This document shows, one piece after another, positions 49,642-57,725 of a DNA stretch of 64,000 nucleotides. Source of the stretch: HGM12587 sp964602445 (GTDB lineage: Bacteria > Bacillota > Clostridia > Lachnospirales > Lachnospiraceae); assembly GCA_964602445.1 (NCBI GenBank), contig CAZRQV010000002.1, positions 124,001 through 188,000 on the forward strand. Direction: 5' to 3'. The notes below the pieces were generated by a model. It had not been told where the DNA came from. It saw only the letters and a program-made list of their open reading frames with translations, and ran no database searches. The translations under genes were made by a program, and so were the position numbers. How positions within the stretch are numbered: position 1 is the first letter of the stretch; every line of letters starts with the position of its first letter.

Positions 49642-50543
49642 TGAACATGAGTGTAAATATTGCAGGAGTAGAATGGAAAAATCCTGTGACAGTTGCATCC
49701 GGAACTTTCGGTTCCGGTGCGGAATTTTCAGAATTCGTAGACTTAAACCGCTTAGGTGCAGTAACGACCAAAGGGGTTGCCAATCTTCCTTGGGCAGGCA
49801 ATCCAACACCGCGTGTTGCAGAAACTTATGGCGGTATGATGAATGCCGTAGGACTTCAGAATCCGGGGATTGATCTGTTCTGCGAAAGAGATATTCCATT
49901 TTTAAAAAATTATGATACAAAGATCATTGTCAATGTTTGCGGAAAATCCACTGAAGATTACTGTGATGTGGTGGAACGACTTGCAGAGGAAGATGTGGAT
50001 ATGCTGGAAATCAACATCTCCTGCCCAAATGTAAAAGAAGGCGGGATTGCGTTCGGACAGAATCCAAAAGCTGCGGAAGAAATTACAAAAGCAGTGAAAA
50101 AATATGCAAAACAGCCAGTGATCATGAAACTTAGTCCAAATGTAACAGATATTACGGAAATGGCAAGAGCGGTAGAAGCCGGCGGAGCAGATGCCGTGTC
50201 TCTGATCAATACATTGACTGGTATGAAGATCGACATTAACCGCAGACAGTTTGTGATCGCAAATAAAACCGGCGGTGTTTCCGGTCCGGCCATTCATCCA
50301 ATCGCAGTACGTATGGTATATCAGGTAGCCAACGCCATTGCACTTCCGATCATCGGCATGGGCGGAATCGCCAGTGCAGAAGATGCCATTGAAATGATCC
50401 TTGCAGGAGCAAGTGCAGTATCTGTAGGTACAGCGAATTTCTATCAGCCGGCGATCACGATGGAAATCGTAGACGGAATCGAAGCTTATATGAAAAAATA
50501 TGGTTTCGAATCGGTTGCTGATATGGTAGGAATCGTAAAATAA
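49641..50543 (+). CDS. pyrD: Dihydroorotate dehydrogenase, class 1B catalytic subunit
   Basis: A 300-residue FMN barrel oxidising dihydroorotate to orotate. KNPVTVASGTFGSG, VTTKGV, NAVGLQNPGI, LEINISCPNVKEGG with the catalytic Cys, VIMKLSPNVTDI, and IIGMGGIASAEDAIEMILAGASAVSVGTANF for FMN phosphate. The Cys base and partnership with PyrK define class 1B. Translation is coupled to pyrK. Confidence 0.95.
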   Translation: MNMSVNIAGVEWKNPVTVASGTFGSGAEFSEFVDLNRLGAVTTKGVANLPWAGNPTPRVAETYGGMMNAVGLQNPGIDLFCERDIPFLKNYDTKIIVNVCGKSTEDYCDVVERLAEEDVDMLEINISCPNVKEGGIAFGQNPKAAEEITKAVKKYAKQPVIMKLSPNVTDITEMARAVEAGGADAVSLINTLTGMKIDINRRQFVIANKTGGVSGPAIHPIAVRMVYQVANAIALPIIGMGGIASAEDAIEMILAGASAVSVGTANFYQPAITMEIVDGIEAYMKKYGFESVADMVGIVK

Positions 50544-50573
50544 AAGTGTATATTAGAAAAGGAGAAACAAGCC

Positions 50574-50849
50574 ATGTATGAAAGAAGAAATTATTTAAAA
50601 AGAGCATTTTATCATTTAATGAAGATCGAGATGAAGATCAACAAAGCACTGGCATTTGAAGGATATCATGAAGCAAATGCAGAACTGGCAAGAATGTTTG
50701 CAGAAGGTGAAGTATTTGAAAGCAGTGTGATTTATGTAGAAGATGGAATGTTATGTATTACCATGGATTTCCTCAGATTAAGCAGAAAAGAACAGGATGC
50801 ACTGATCAAGTTTTATACACAGGAACTGGAAGAAACAGAAGCAGAATAA
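50574..50849 (+). CDS. Small conserved-looking protein inside the pyr operon
   Basis: A 91-residue soluble protein, mostly helical (YLKRAFYHLMKIEMKINKALAFEGYHEANAELARMF), with a short strand pair (SSVIYVEDGMLCITMDFL) and an acidic end. AAAGGAG precedes the ATG. I do not recognise a family. It sits 30 bases after pyrD and 26 before pyrE in the same direction, with codon use like its neighbours, so it is probably real. A regulatory or scaffold role in pyrimidine synthesis is possible but unsupported. Confidence 0.75.
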   Translation: MYERRNYLKRAFYHLMKIEMKINKALAFEGYHEANAELARMFAEGEVFESSVIYVEDGMLCITMDFLRLSRKEQDALIKFYTQELEETEAE

Positions 50850-50875
50850 AAATGGCATAAAGGAGATTATGAAAT

Positions 50876-51556
50876 ATGGAACAGTATAAACAGGAGTTTA
50901 TCTACTTTATGGTGGAAAGCAAAGTACTGAAATTTGGAGAATTTACATTAAAGAGCGGAAGAAAATCTCCGTTTTTTATGAATGCAGGCGGTTATGTGAC
51001 CGGTTCCCAGCTTCGTAAACTGGGAGAATATTATGCAAAAGCAATCCATGATAAATACGGTGATGATTTCGACGTATTATTTGGACCGGCTTATAAGGGA
51101 ATCCCTCTGGCAGTGGTAACTGCAATGGCTTACAGTGATCTGTATGGAAAAGAAGTACGTTATTGCTCAGACCGTAAAGAAGAAAAAGACCACGGCGCAG
51201 ATAAAGGAAGCTTCCTTGGAAGCAAACTGCAGGACGGCGACAGAGTGATCATGATCGAAGACGTAACAACTTCCGGAAAATCCATGGAAGAAACCGTTCC
51301 AAAGGTTCGTAATGCAGCCAATGTAGAAATCGTAGGTCTGATGGTTTCCTTAAACCGTATGGAAGTAGGAAAAGGCGGAGAAAAATGTGCGCTGGATGAG
51401 GTAAAAGATCTGTATGGATTTGAAACTGCTTCCATCGTAGACATGAATGAAGTTGTAGAATGCCTGTACAATAAAGAAGTAAACGGAGAAGTGCTGATCG
51501 ATGACGCATTAAAAGCAGCCATTGATGCATATTATGAACAGTACGGTGCAAAATAG
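50876..51556 (+). CDS. pyrE: Orotate phosphoribosyltransferase
   Basis: A 226-residue enzyme forming OMP from orotate and PRPP. FGEFTLKSGRKSPFFMNAG is the orotate side, LFGPAYKGIPLAV and RKEEKDHGADKG the flexible loop, and VIMIEDVTTSGKSMEETV the PRPP-binding signature. AAAGGAG precedes the start. It ends the pyr set; pyrB/pyrC are not in the window. Confidence 0.95.
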   Translation: MEQYKQEFIYFMVESKVLKFGEFTLKSGRKSPFFMNAGGYVTGSQLRKLGEYYAKAIHDKYGDDFDVLFGPAYKGIPLAVVTAMAYSDLYGKEVRYCSDRKEEKDHGADKGSFLGSKLQDGDRVIMIEDVTTSGKSMEETVPKVRNAANVEIVGLMVSLNRMEVGKGGEKCALDEVKDLYGFETASIVDMNEVVECLYNKEVNGEVLIDDALKAAIDAYYEQYGAK

Positions 51557-51568
51557 GAGGTTCTTTTG

Positions 51569-51721
51569 ATGAACGAAAAATTATATAAAACTGTAAGCGT
51601 ATCAGGAGCAGGCAACATCGTCCTCGGCGTGATCTCAATCGTAACAGGTGTGGTCAGCGGAGTGTTACTTATTGTCAGCGGAGCAAGACTTTTGAAAAAA
51701 AGATCTGATATTACATTTTAA
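51569..51721 (+). CDS. 50-residue membrane peptide
   Basis: A short ORF with an ideal AGGAGG (51555-51560) 8 bases before its ATG. Product: a 15-residue polar lead, then one long helix (GNIVLGVISIVTGVVSGVLL) with Gly spaced at 7 and 6-residue steps, then a basic end (RLLKKRSD). Gly spacing suggests helix packing or oligomerisation. It lies 12 bases after pyrE and 2 before the VanZ gene. Too short for standard gene finders at a 60-codon cutoff. Function unknown. Confidence 0.75.
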   Translation: MNEKLYKTVSVSGAGNIVLGVISIVTGVVSGVLLIVSGARLLKKRSDITF

Positions 51722-51723
51722 TA

Positions 51724-52179
51724 ATGAAAAAGCGTGATAAAAAAGAAAAATCTGCAGCATGGTTAGGCAGAGTTCTGTTTGGATTCTATCTGGCAGGACT
51801 CTGCTATTTCCTATTTTTTGCAGAAAATTATGGAAGAACAGGACAGGAAATCTATCGGTACAATCTGGTACCGTTGAAAGAAATAGAGCGATTTTGGAAA
51901 TATCGCAGAGAACTTGGGATTCATTCCTTTTATAATCTGGTCGGTAATGTACTTATTTTTATACCGGCAGGTTTTTTTATACCAATCTTATGGAAAAATA
52001 AAAGAGGATTTTTGTTTACCGTATGTATTGCATTTGAAATGAGTCTTTTAGTGGAATTGATACAGCTGATCACCCGGGTAGGAAGTTTTGATGTGGACGA
52101 CCTGCTTTTAAACACTTTGGGAGCCATTGTGGGGTATCTGCTGTTAAAAGTGTACGAAAAATGGAGGCGGCATGGCTAG
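51724..52179 (+). CDS. VanZ-family membrane protein
   Basis: A 151-residue protein with four helices and the VanZ pattern: YNLVPLKEI after the first helix, NLVGNVLIFIPAGFFIPIL, SLLVELIQLIT and FDVDDLLLNTLGAIVGYLL. VanZ proteins include one giving low-level teicoplanin resistance, but most are of unknown wall-related role. The start lies 2 bases after the 50-residue peptide's stop, so translation is probably coupled, and its end overlaps the next gene by 8 bases. Confidence 0.85.
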   Translation: MKKRDKKEKSAAWLGRVLFGFYLAGLCYFLFFAENYGRTGQEIYRYNLVPLKEIERFWKYRRELGIHSFYNLVGNVLIFIPAGFFIPILWKNKRGFLFTVCIAFEMSLLVELIQLITRVGSFDVDDLLLNTLGAIVGYLLLKVYEKWRRHG

Positions 52180-52495
52180 ATATCGATCCTATAAATTTAC
52201 AGATAAACACCATTCCAAAGGTGGAATCCGTTCCAGTATTGCAGGAGCAGTTTCTCTGGTGTGCAGCATCTGGGCGGTTTATTGTGCATTTGCAGCCAAA
52301 GGAAATGCAGGTGCCTATCTGGTGATCTTTGGTGTGCTTGCGATCGTCTGCAGCTGTTACGGACTGGTAACAGGGCAGAAAAGTTTTAGAGAAGAAGAAT
52401 GTTATTATCTTTTTTCAAGATTGGGGACAGTGATGAATCTGCTGCTGGTGATCTTCTGGATCGCAGTGACAGGATTGGGATATTTCCTGAAGTAA
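52172..52495 (+). CDS. Small three-helix membrane protein (DUF6142-like, tentative)
   Basis: A 107-residue protein: polar HKH-rich lead (RYRSYKFTDKHHSKGG), then three helices (about 22-42, 46-66, 85-106). The pattern resembles a small Lachnospiraceae family I recall as DUF6142, without certainty. It overlaps the VanZ gene by 8 bases, so the two are probably made together. Function unknown. Confidence 0.65.
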   Translation: MARYRSYKFTDKHHSKGGIRSSIAGAVSLVCSIWAVYCAFAAKGNAGAYLVIFGVLAIVCSCYGLVTGQKSFREEECYYLFSRLGTVMNLLLVIFWIAVTGLGYFLK

Positions 52496-52552
52496 CAAAC
52501 CGGAAGGAACGTCTGAATCATTGGAAAACAGAACAAAGAAATGAGGTTGTTT

Positions 52553-54631
52553 ATGAAAAATAGAGAAATCTACAGAGAAGAAAATGAATCCGTTGCAGAA
52601 CGTTATGAACTTGCGATGGACAGGATTCACGGAATCTGTACAGAACAGATGAAAGAGGAAGGTTTTCAGGCATATTTTACGAAAACTGCGGAATTTATCT
52701 GTCAGATAGAAACATTGGTAAATCAAATAGAAAAAGACTGGCTGAAGACTGCTTCAGAAGAAGAACTGCAGAAAGTAAATCAGGAATTATATCAGGATAT
52801 TTTGCCGGAATCCTATGAAAAGAGCTTTGCAAACCCGGATTATGCAGTTTCTGTGCTGGGGGAATCCTATGGAAAGTTATTCAGCTTTATTTATACAGAA
52901 ATCAGAGCTATGATCGTTTATGCATTTGAAGAACGTAAAATGGACATTACGATCTTATGTGAGCTTTTTGTACAGCTGTACACCTGTTTCGAAGAAGAAA
53001 CACCTTCTTATGAAGAATTAAAAGACATTGTGTACTGGCATATGAGTGATTACTGTGATGTAAAACTGGAACAGAGAGTTCGGGACATGGTAGATCCGGA
53101 GATGAGCTTTGCCAGAGATATCATTATGGAGGAAGATCTTCAGATGACCAGATATCTGTATCTTTTCGGAGAATATGTTTCTGAAAGTGAACTTCGGACG
53201 GCACAGTTCTTAAATACACTTTCGGAAGAAAAGATTGTAAAACTGGCAGAAACATTTACAGAAGGTTACAGAAAAGGGTTTGAAATGGCAGGAATCGATC
53301 TGTCAAAGAAAAAAACAGTAAATATCCGTTACAGTCTGGGATTTGAACGGATCATCAGAGAAGCTGTAAAGATGTTTGAATCTATGGGATTACAGAGTGT
53401 GATCTATCGTTCCGCAGTAGATTCCCTGAATAAAAGACAGGCATTAAAGATTGGATATTATGGCTGTATCGCAAATCCACAGTATGAATACGATCATCGT
53501 GCCGATTCTGCGATTTATCTGGATAAGGCATTTGTAGAGAGAAAGCTGGGGGCACTGCGCCATGCCTACGATCTGTGCAAAGACCTTGCCAAAGTACATG
53601 CCGGTCCTGCCGTTCTGGAAGTATTCGGAGAAACGCCGTTTGCACCGGTCAGCAAAGAAACCGTATGGAATCTGGATGAAAAACAGCAGAAGCTGCAGGT
53701 TTATTATCAGGGTGTTTCCGGACAGATGGTCAACGAATATATTCCGGGAGATGAAAGAAGCTTCACCTGCATGGCACTTCCGGTACCGGCAGTAGGAGAT
53801 CCGTATGAAGAAATCTTTGAAGAAATCGTAAAGATCAATACATTGGATTATCAGCTTTACCAGAAAATCCAGCAGTGTATCATCGATGCATTGGATCAGG
53901 GAACAGAAGTGCATATTGTAGGAAAAGACGGAAACTGTACGGATCTGACGGTAAAACTTCATGAATTAAAGAATCCGGAAAAAGAAACTATTTTTGAAAA
54001 CTGTGTAGCAGATGTGAATATTCCGGTCGGAGAAGTCTTTACTTCGCCGGTGCTGGAAGGAACCAATGGTCTGCTGCATGTCAGTGAAGTCTTTTTAAAT
54101 GAATTAAAATATACAGATCTGAAAGTTTGGCTGAAAGACGGAATGGTTGCAGAGTATTCCTGCGGAAATTTTGAAGATCCGGAAAAAGGAAAAGAATATT
54201 TCCTGGAAAATGTGCTGTATCACCATGAGACACTTCCAATCGGAGAATTTGCCATCGGAACCAACACCACTGCGTATGTTATGGCTGAAAAATATCAGAT
54301 TTCCCATAAACTGCCGATTCTGATCGCTGAGAAGATGGGACCGCATTTTGCATTGGGAGATACCTGTTACAGCTTTAGTGAAGAACAGAAGCTGTACAAT
54401 CCGGACGGAAAAGAAATCGTGGCAAAAGACAACAGCTGTTCTATCCTTCGAAAAGAAGATATGTCCAAAGCATATTTTAACTGTCATACAGATATTACCA
54501 TTCCGTATAAAGAGCTGGGACTGATCGAAGTGATTCATGCCGATGGAACAAAGACAGAGATCATTCGGGATGGAAGATTTGTACTTCCGGGAACAGAGGA
54601 ACTGAATCGTCCGTTTGAAGTTCAGGCCTAA
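52553..54631 (+). CDS. M29-type metallo-aminopeptidase with long N-terminal extension
   Basis: A 692-residue soluble protein. The C-terminal ~410 residues match the AmpS/PepS (M29) family: GEVFTSPVLEGTNG (about 493) and LPIGEFAIGTN supply Glu ligands, MGPHFALGDTCYSF (His about 598, Tyr close after) and HTDI (about 644) the rest of the two-metal site. The first ~280 residues are helical, of unknown family, and not present in ordinary M29 enzymes, which are ~410 long. Start at 52553 after GAGG; ATG 52541 overlaps that site. It may trim peptides; the extension could direct partner or substrate choice. Confidence 0.75.
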   Translation: MKNREIYREENESVAERYELAMDRIHGICTEQMKEEGFQAYFTKTAEFICQIETLVNQIEKDWLKTASEEELQKVNQELYQDILPESYEKSFANPDYAVSVLGESYGKLFSFIYTEIRAMIVYAFEERKMDITILCELFVQLYTCFEEETPSYEELKDIVYWHMSDYCDVKLEQRVRDMVDPEMSFARDIIMEEDLQMTRYLYLFGEYVSESELRTAQFLNTLSEEKIVKLAETFTEGYRKGFEMAGIDLSKKKTVNIRYSLGFERIIREAVKMFESMGLQSVIYRSAVDSLNKRQALKIGYYGCIANPQYEYDHRADSAIYLDKAFVERKLGALRHAYDLCKDLAKVHAGPAVLEVFGETPFAPVSKETVWNLDEKQQKLQVYYQGVSGQMVNEYIPGDERSFTCMALPVPAVGDPYEEIFEEIVKINTLDYQLYQKIQQCIIDALDQGTEVHIVGKDGNCTDLTVKLHELKNPEKETIFENCVADVNIPVGEVFTSPVLEGTNGLLHVSEVFLNELKYTDLKVWLKDGMVAEYSCGNFEDPEKGKEYFLENVLYHHETLPIGEFAIGTNTTAYVMAEKYQISHKLPILIAEKMGPHFALGDTCYSFSEEQKLYNPDGKEIVAKDNSCSILRKEDMSKAYFNCHTDITIPYKELGLIEVIHADGTKTEIIRDGRFVLPGTEELNRPFEVQA

Positions 54632-54670
54632 CATGCGGTTTACTTATCAATAGTTATGAGTAAAATTACA

Positions 54671-54799
54671 TTGACATAAAAAGAGCCAGTATGTAAACTG
54701 AGCTTATAAGTAGAGCTTTGCTTATAAGAAAAAATAAACGAAAGCTCAGATCATTTTAGACAATGATGATTTTTTAGTGGTTCAGCAGGAGGAAAAATT
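54671..54799 (+). promoter_or_regulatory. purM promoter and structured leader
   Basis: TTGACA (54671-54676), 17 bases, TAAACT (54694-54699) gives a promoter with a ~95-base leader. The leader holds two direct copies of GCTTATAAG (54702-54710, 54720-54728), a GAGCTTT/AAAGCTC pairing, and ATCATT/AATGAT (54750-54767) followed by a T run, i.e. a weak terminator just before the AGGAGG of purM. It may be an attenuator; it does not match a purine riboswitch to my eye. Confidence 0.5.
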
Positions 54800-55825
54800 A
54801 TGGATTACAAAAACGCAGGTGTAGATATTGAAGCAGGATACAGATCCGTGGAATTAATGAAAAAACACGTAAAAGAAACAATGAGACCGGAAGTTTTAGG
54901 CGGACTCGGCGGATTTTCAGGTGCATTTTCCATGAGTGCATTCAAAGATATGGAAAAACCTACCCTTGTTTCAGGTACAGACGGTGTTGGTACAAAATTG
55001 AAACTTGCATTTTTATTAGATAAACACAATACAGTAGGTATTGACTGTGTTGCAATGTGTGTGAACGATATTGCATGTGCAGGGGGCGAACCACTGTTTT
55101 TCTTAGATTATATTGCATGCGGTAAAAATGAACCGGAAAAGATTGCAGATATCGTAAGCGGTGTTGCAGAAGGATGCAAACAGGCAGGAGCAGCACTCAT
55201 CGGCGGTGAAACAGCAGAAATGCCGGGATTTTATCCGGTAGATGAATATGACCTTGCAGGTTTTGCAGTAGGTGTTGTAGATGAAAAAGACCTGATTACG
55301 GGTGCAAATATCAAACCGGGAGATGTTCTGGTAGGAATGGCTTCTTCCGGAGTACACAGCAACGGATTTTCTCTGGTGCGTAAAGTATTTAACATGACAG
55401 AAGAAAACTTAAATACTTATTATGAATGTCTTGGAAAGACACTGGGAGAAGCACTGATCGCTCCGACAAAGATTTATGTAAAAGCATTAAAAGCAGTAAA
55501 AGAAGCAGGTGTTACGATCAAAGGATGCAGCCATATTACAGGCGGCGGTTTCTATGAAAATATTCCAAGAATGCTTCCGGACGGCGTACATGCAGTGGTA
55601 GAAAAAGACAGCTATCCAATCCCTCCAATCTTCAAAATGCTTCAGGAAGACGGCGAGATTGCAGAAGAAATGATGTACAATACCTATAACATGGGAATCG
55701 GTATGATGCTTGCATTAGATCCGGCAGATGTAGAAAAAGCAATGGAAGCAATGAGAGCAGCAGGCGAAGAACCATATATCGTAGGTAAGATCGAAGCAGG
55801 CGAAAAAGGAGTGACTTTATGCTAA
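54800..55825 (+). CDS. purM: Phosphoribosylformylglycinamidine cyclo-ligase (AIR synthetase)
   Basis: A 341-residue enzyme closing the imidazole ring in purine synthesis (FGAM to AIR, with ATP). YKNAGVDIEAGYRSVELMK, SGTDGVGTKLKLAF, GIDCVAMCVNDIACAGGEPLFFLDY, IGGETAEMPGFY and HITGGGFYENIPRML are all family blocks. Good AGGAGG before the ATG. It overlaps purN by 7 bases. Confidence 0.96.
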   Translation: MDYKNAGVDIEAGYRSVELMKKHVKETMRPEVLGGLGGFSGAFSMSAFKDMEKPTLVSGTDGVGTKLKLAFLLDKHNTVGIDCVAMCVNDIACAGGEPLFFLDYIACGKNEPEKIADIVSGVAEGCKQAGAALIGGETAEMPGFYPVDEYDLAGFAVGVVDEKDLITGANIKPGDVLVGMASSGVHSNGFSLVRKVFNMTEENLNTYYECLGKTLGEALIAPTKIYVKALKAVKEAGVTIKGCSHITGGGFYENIPRMLPDGVHAVVEKDSYPIPPIFKMLQEDGEIAEEMMYNTYNMGIGMMLALDPADVEKAMEAMRAAGEEPYIVGKIEAGEKGVTLC

Positions 55826-56415
55826 AAGCTGCAGTCCTTGTTTCCGGAGGCGGAACGAATTTACAGGCGATCATTGACGGAGTCAATGCAGGAACGATTA
55901 CCAATACAGAAATTTCTCTGGTGATCAGCAACAATCCAAATGCCTATGCACTGGAACGTGCCCAAAATGCAGGAATTCCTTCGATGTGTATTTCTCCGAA
56001 ATCCTTTGAAAACAGAGAAGAATTCCACAAGGAACTGACAAAGACATTAAAGGAGTCAGGGGTAGATCTGATCGTACTGGCAGGTTTTCTGGTAGCCATT
56101 CCGGAAATGCTGGTGAAAGAATTTCCAAGAAAGATCATCAACATTCATCCTTCCCTGATCCCATCTTTTTGTGGTGTGGGCTATTATGGACTGAAAGTGC
56201 ATGAAGCAGCACTGGAACGGGGCGTAAAGGTGACAGGTGCTACGGTACATTTTGTAGACTGCGGTATGGATACCGGCCCGATCATTTTACAGAAGGCCGT
56301 GGAAGTACTGGAGGGAGATACACCGGAAATCCTTCAGAGAAGAGTCATGGAACAGGCAGAATGGGTCATTTTACCTCGGGCCATTGACATGATCGCAAAT
56401 GGAAAAATGAACTAG
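55819..56415 (+). CDS. purN: Phosphoribosylglycinamide formyltransferase
   Basis: A 198-residue enzyme moving a formyl group from 10-formyl-THF to GAR. VSGGGTNLQAIID binds phosphate; INIHPSLIPSF contains the catalytic Asn-His, and FVDCGMDTGPII the Asp. Translation is coupled to purM by a 7-base overlap; purD follows 13 bases on. Confidence 0.95.
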   Translation: MLKAAVLVSGGGTNLQAIIDGVNAGTITNTEISLVISNNPNAYALERAQNAGIPSMCISPKSFENREEFHKELTKTLKESGVDLIVLAGFLVAIPEMLVKEFPRKIINIHPSLIPSFCGVGYYGLKVHEAALERGVKVTGATVHFVDCGMDTGPIILQKAVEVLEGDTPEILQRRVMEQAEWVILPRAIDMIANGKMN

Positions 56416-56428
56416 AGGAATAAAAGAT

Positions 56429-57700
56429 ATGAAAATTTTAGTAGTAGGAAGCGGCGGAAGAGAACATGCACTGTGCTGGAAAATCGCACAGAGCAAAAAA
56501 GTCGAGCAGATTTACTGTGCACCGGGAAATGCCGGAATTGCAGGTGTGGCAGAATGTGTTGCCATCGGTGCGATGGAGTTTGAAAAGCTGGCTGATTTTG
56601 CAGAAGAAAAGAAAATCGATCTGACGGTCATCGGTATGGATGATCCGTTGGTTGGCGGAATCGTAGATGTATTTGAAGAAAGAGGACTTCGGATTTTCGG
56701 ACCGCGTAAAAATGCGGCAATTCTGGAAGGAAGCAAGGCTTTTTCGAAGGATTTAATGAAAAAATATCAGATTCCGACAGCAGCGTATGAAAATTTCGAT
56801 GATCCGGAACAGGCACTGGCTTATCTGGAAACAGCTAAATTCCCAATCGTATTAAAAGCAGATGGCCTTGCCCTTGGAAAGGGTGTTTTGATCTGCAATA
56901 CGTTAGAAGAAGCAAAAGAAGGAGTCAAATCCATCATGCTGGACAAAGCTTTCGGCAGTGCAGGAAATCAGATGGTCATTGAAGAATTTATGACCGGACG
57001 CGAAGTCTCTGTTTTAAGCTTTGTAGACGGAAAAACCATTAAGATCATGACTTCCGCTCAGGATCACAAACGTGCACTGGACGGGGATCAGGGATTAAAT
57101 ACAGGGGGCATGGGAACCTTTTCTCCAAGCCCGTTCTATACAGAAGAAATTGATACATTCTGCAGAAAATATATTTATCAGGCAACGGTAGATGCGATGA
57201 GAGCAGAAGGAAGAGAATTTAAAGGAATCATTTTCTTCGGATTAATGTTGACAGAACAGGGTCCTAAGGTGTTAGAATATAATGCACGATTTGGAGACCC
57301 TGAAACACAGGTAGTACTCCCAAGAATGAAAAATGATATCGTGGAAGTATTTGAAGCATGTGTAGATGGAACTCTTGATCAGGTTGAGCTGGATTTTGAA
57401 GACAATGCAGCAGTCTGTGTTGTTCTTGCCAGTGAAGGCTATCCTGTCAAATACGAAAAAGGGCTGCCGATCGAAGGACTTGAAAATTTCGAAGGAAAAG
57501 ACAGCTATTTTGTATTCCATGCAGGAACCAAATTCAATGAGGGAAAAATTGTTACGAATGGCGGACGTGTATTAGGCGTAACAGCGACAGGTGCTACATT
57601 AAAAGAAGCCAGAGCCAATGCATACGAAGCAACAAAATGGGTTACATTTGATAATAAATATTGCAGAAGTGACATTGGAAAGGCAATTGACGAAGCATAA
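56429..57700 (+). CDS. purD: Phosphoribosylamine-glycine ligase (GAR synthetase)
   Basis: A 423-residue ATP-grasp enzyme making GAR. VVGSGGREHALCWKIAQS, FGPRKNAAILEGSKAFSKDLM, VLKADGLALGKGVLI, NTGGMGTFSPSPFYT and EYNARFGDPETQVVLPRM are typical blocks. Ends the purM-purN-purD run; the next gene begins 26 bases later with its own ribosome site and no terminator between. Confidence 0.96.
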   Translation: MKILVVGSGGREHALCWKIAQSKKVEQIYCAPGNAGIAGVAECVAIGAMEFEKLADFAEEKKIDLTVIGMDDPLVGGIVDVFEERGLRIFGPRKNAAILEGSKAFSKDLMKKYQIPTAAYENFDDPEQALAYLETAKFPIVLKADGLALGKGVLICNTLEEAKEGVKSIMLDKAFGSAGNQMVIEEFMTGREVSVLSFVDGKTIKIMTSAQDHKRALDGDQGLNTGGMGTFSPSPFYTEEIDTFCRKYIYQATVDAMRAEGREFKGIIFFGLMLTEQGPKVLEYNARFGDPETQVVLPRMKNDIVEVFEACVDGTLDQVELDFEDNAAVCVVLASEGYPVKYEKGLPIEGLENFEGKDSYFVFHAGTKFNEGKIVTNGGRVLGVTATGATLKEARANAYEATKWVTFDNKYCRSDIGKAIDEA

Positions 57701-57725
57701 TTCGTGAGAAAGGAATGTTGCCCAC

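Noticed and set aside
54700..54799. Purine riboswitch before purM
   Set aside because: The conserved core I would expect for guanine/adenine riboswitches is not visible; kept only as an undefined leader.
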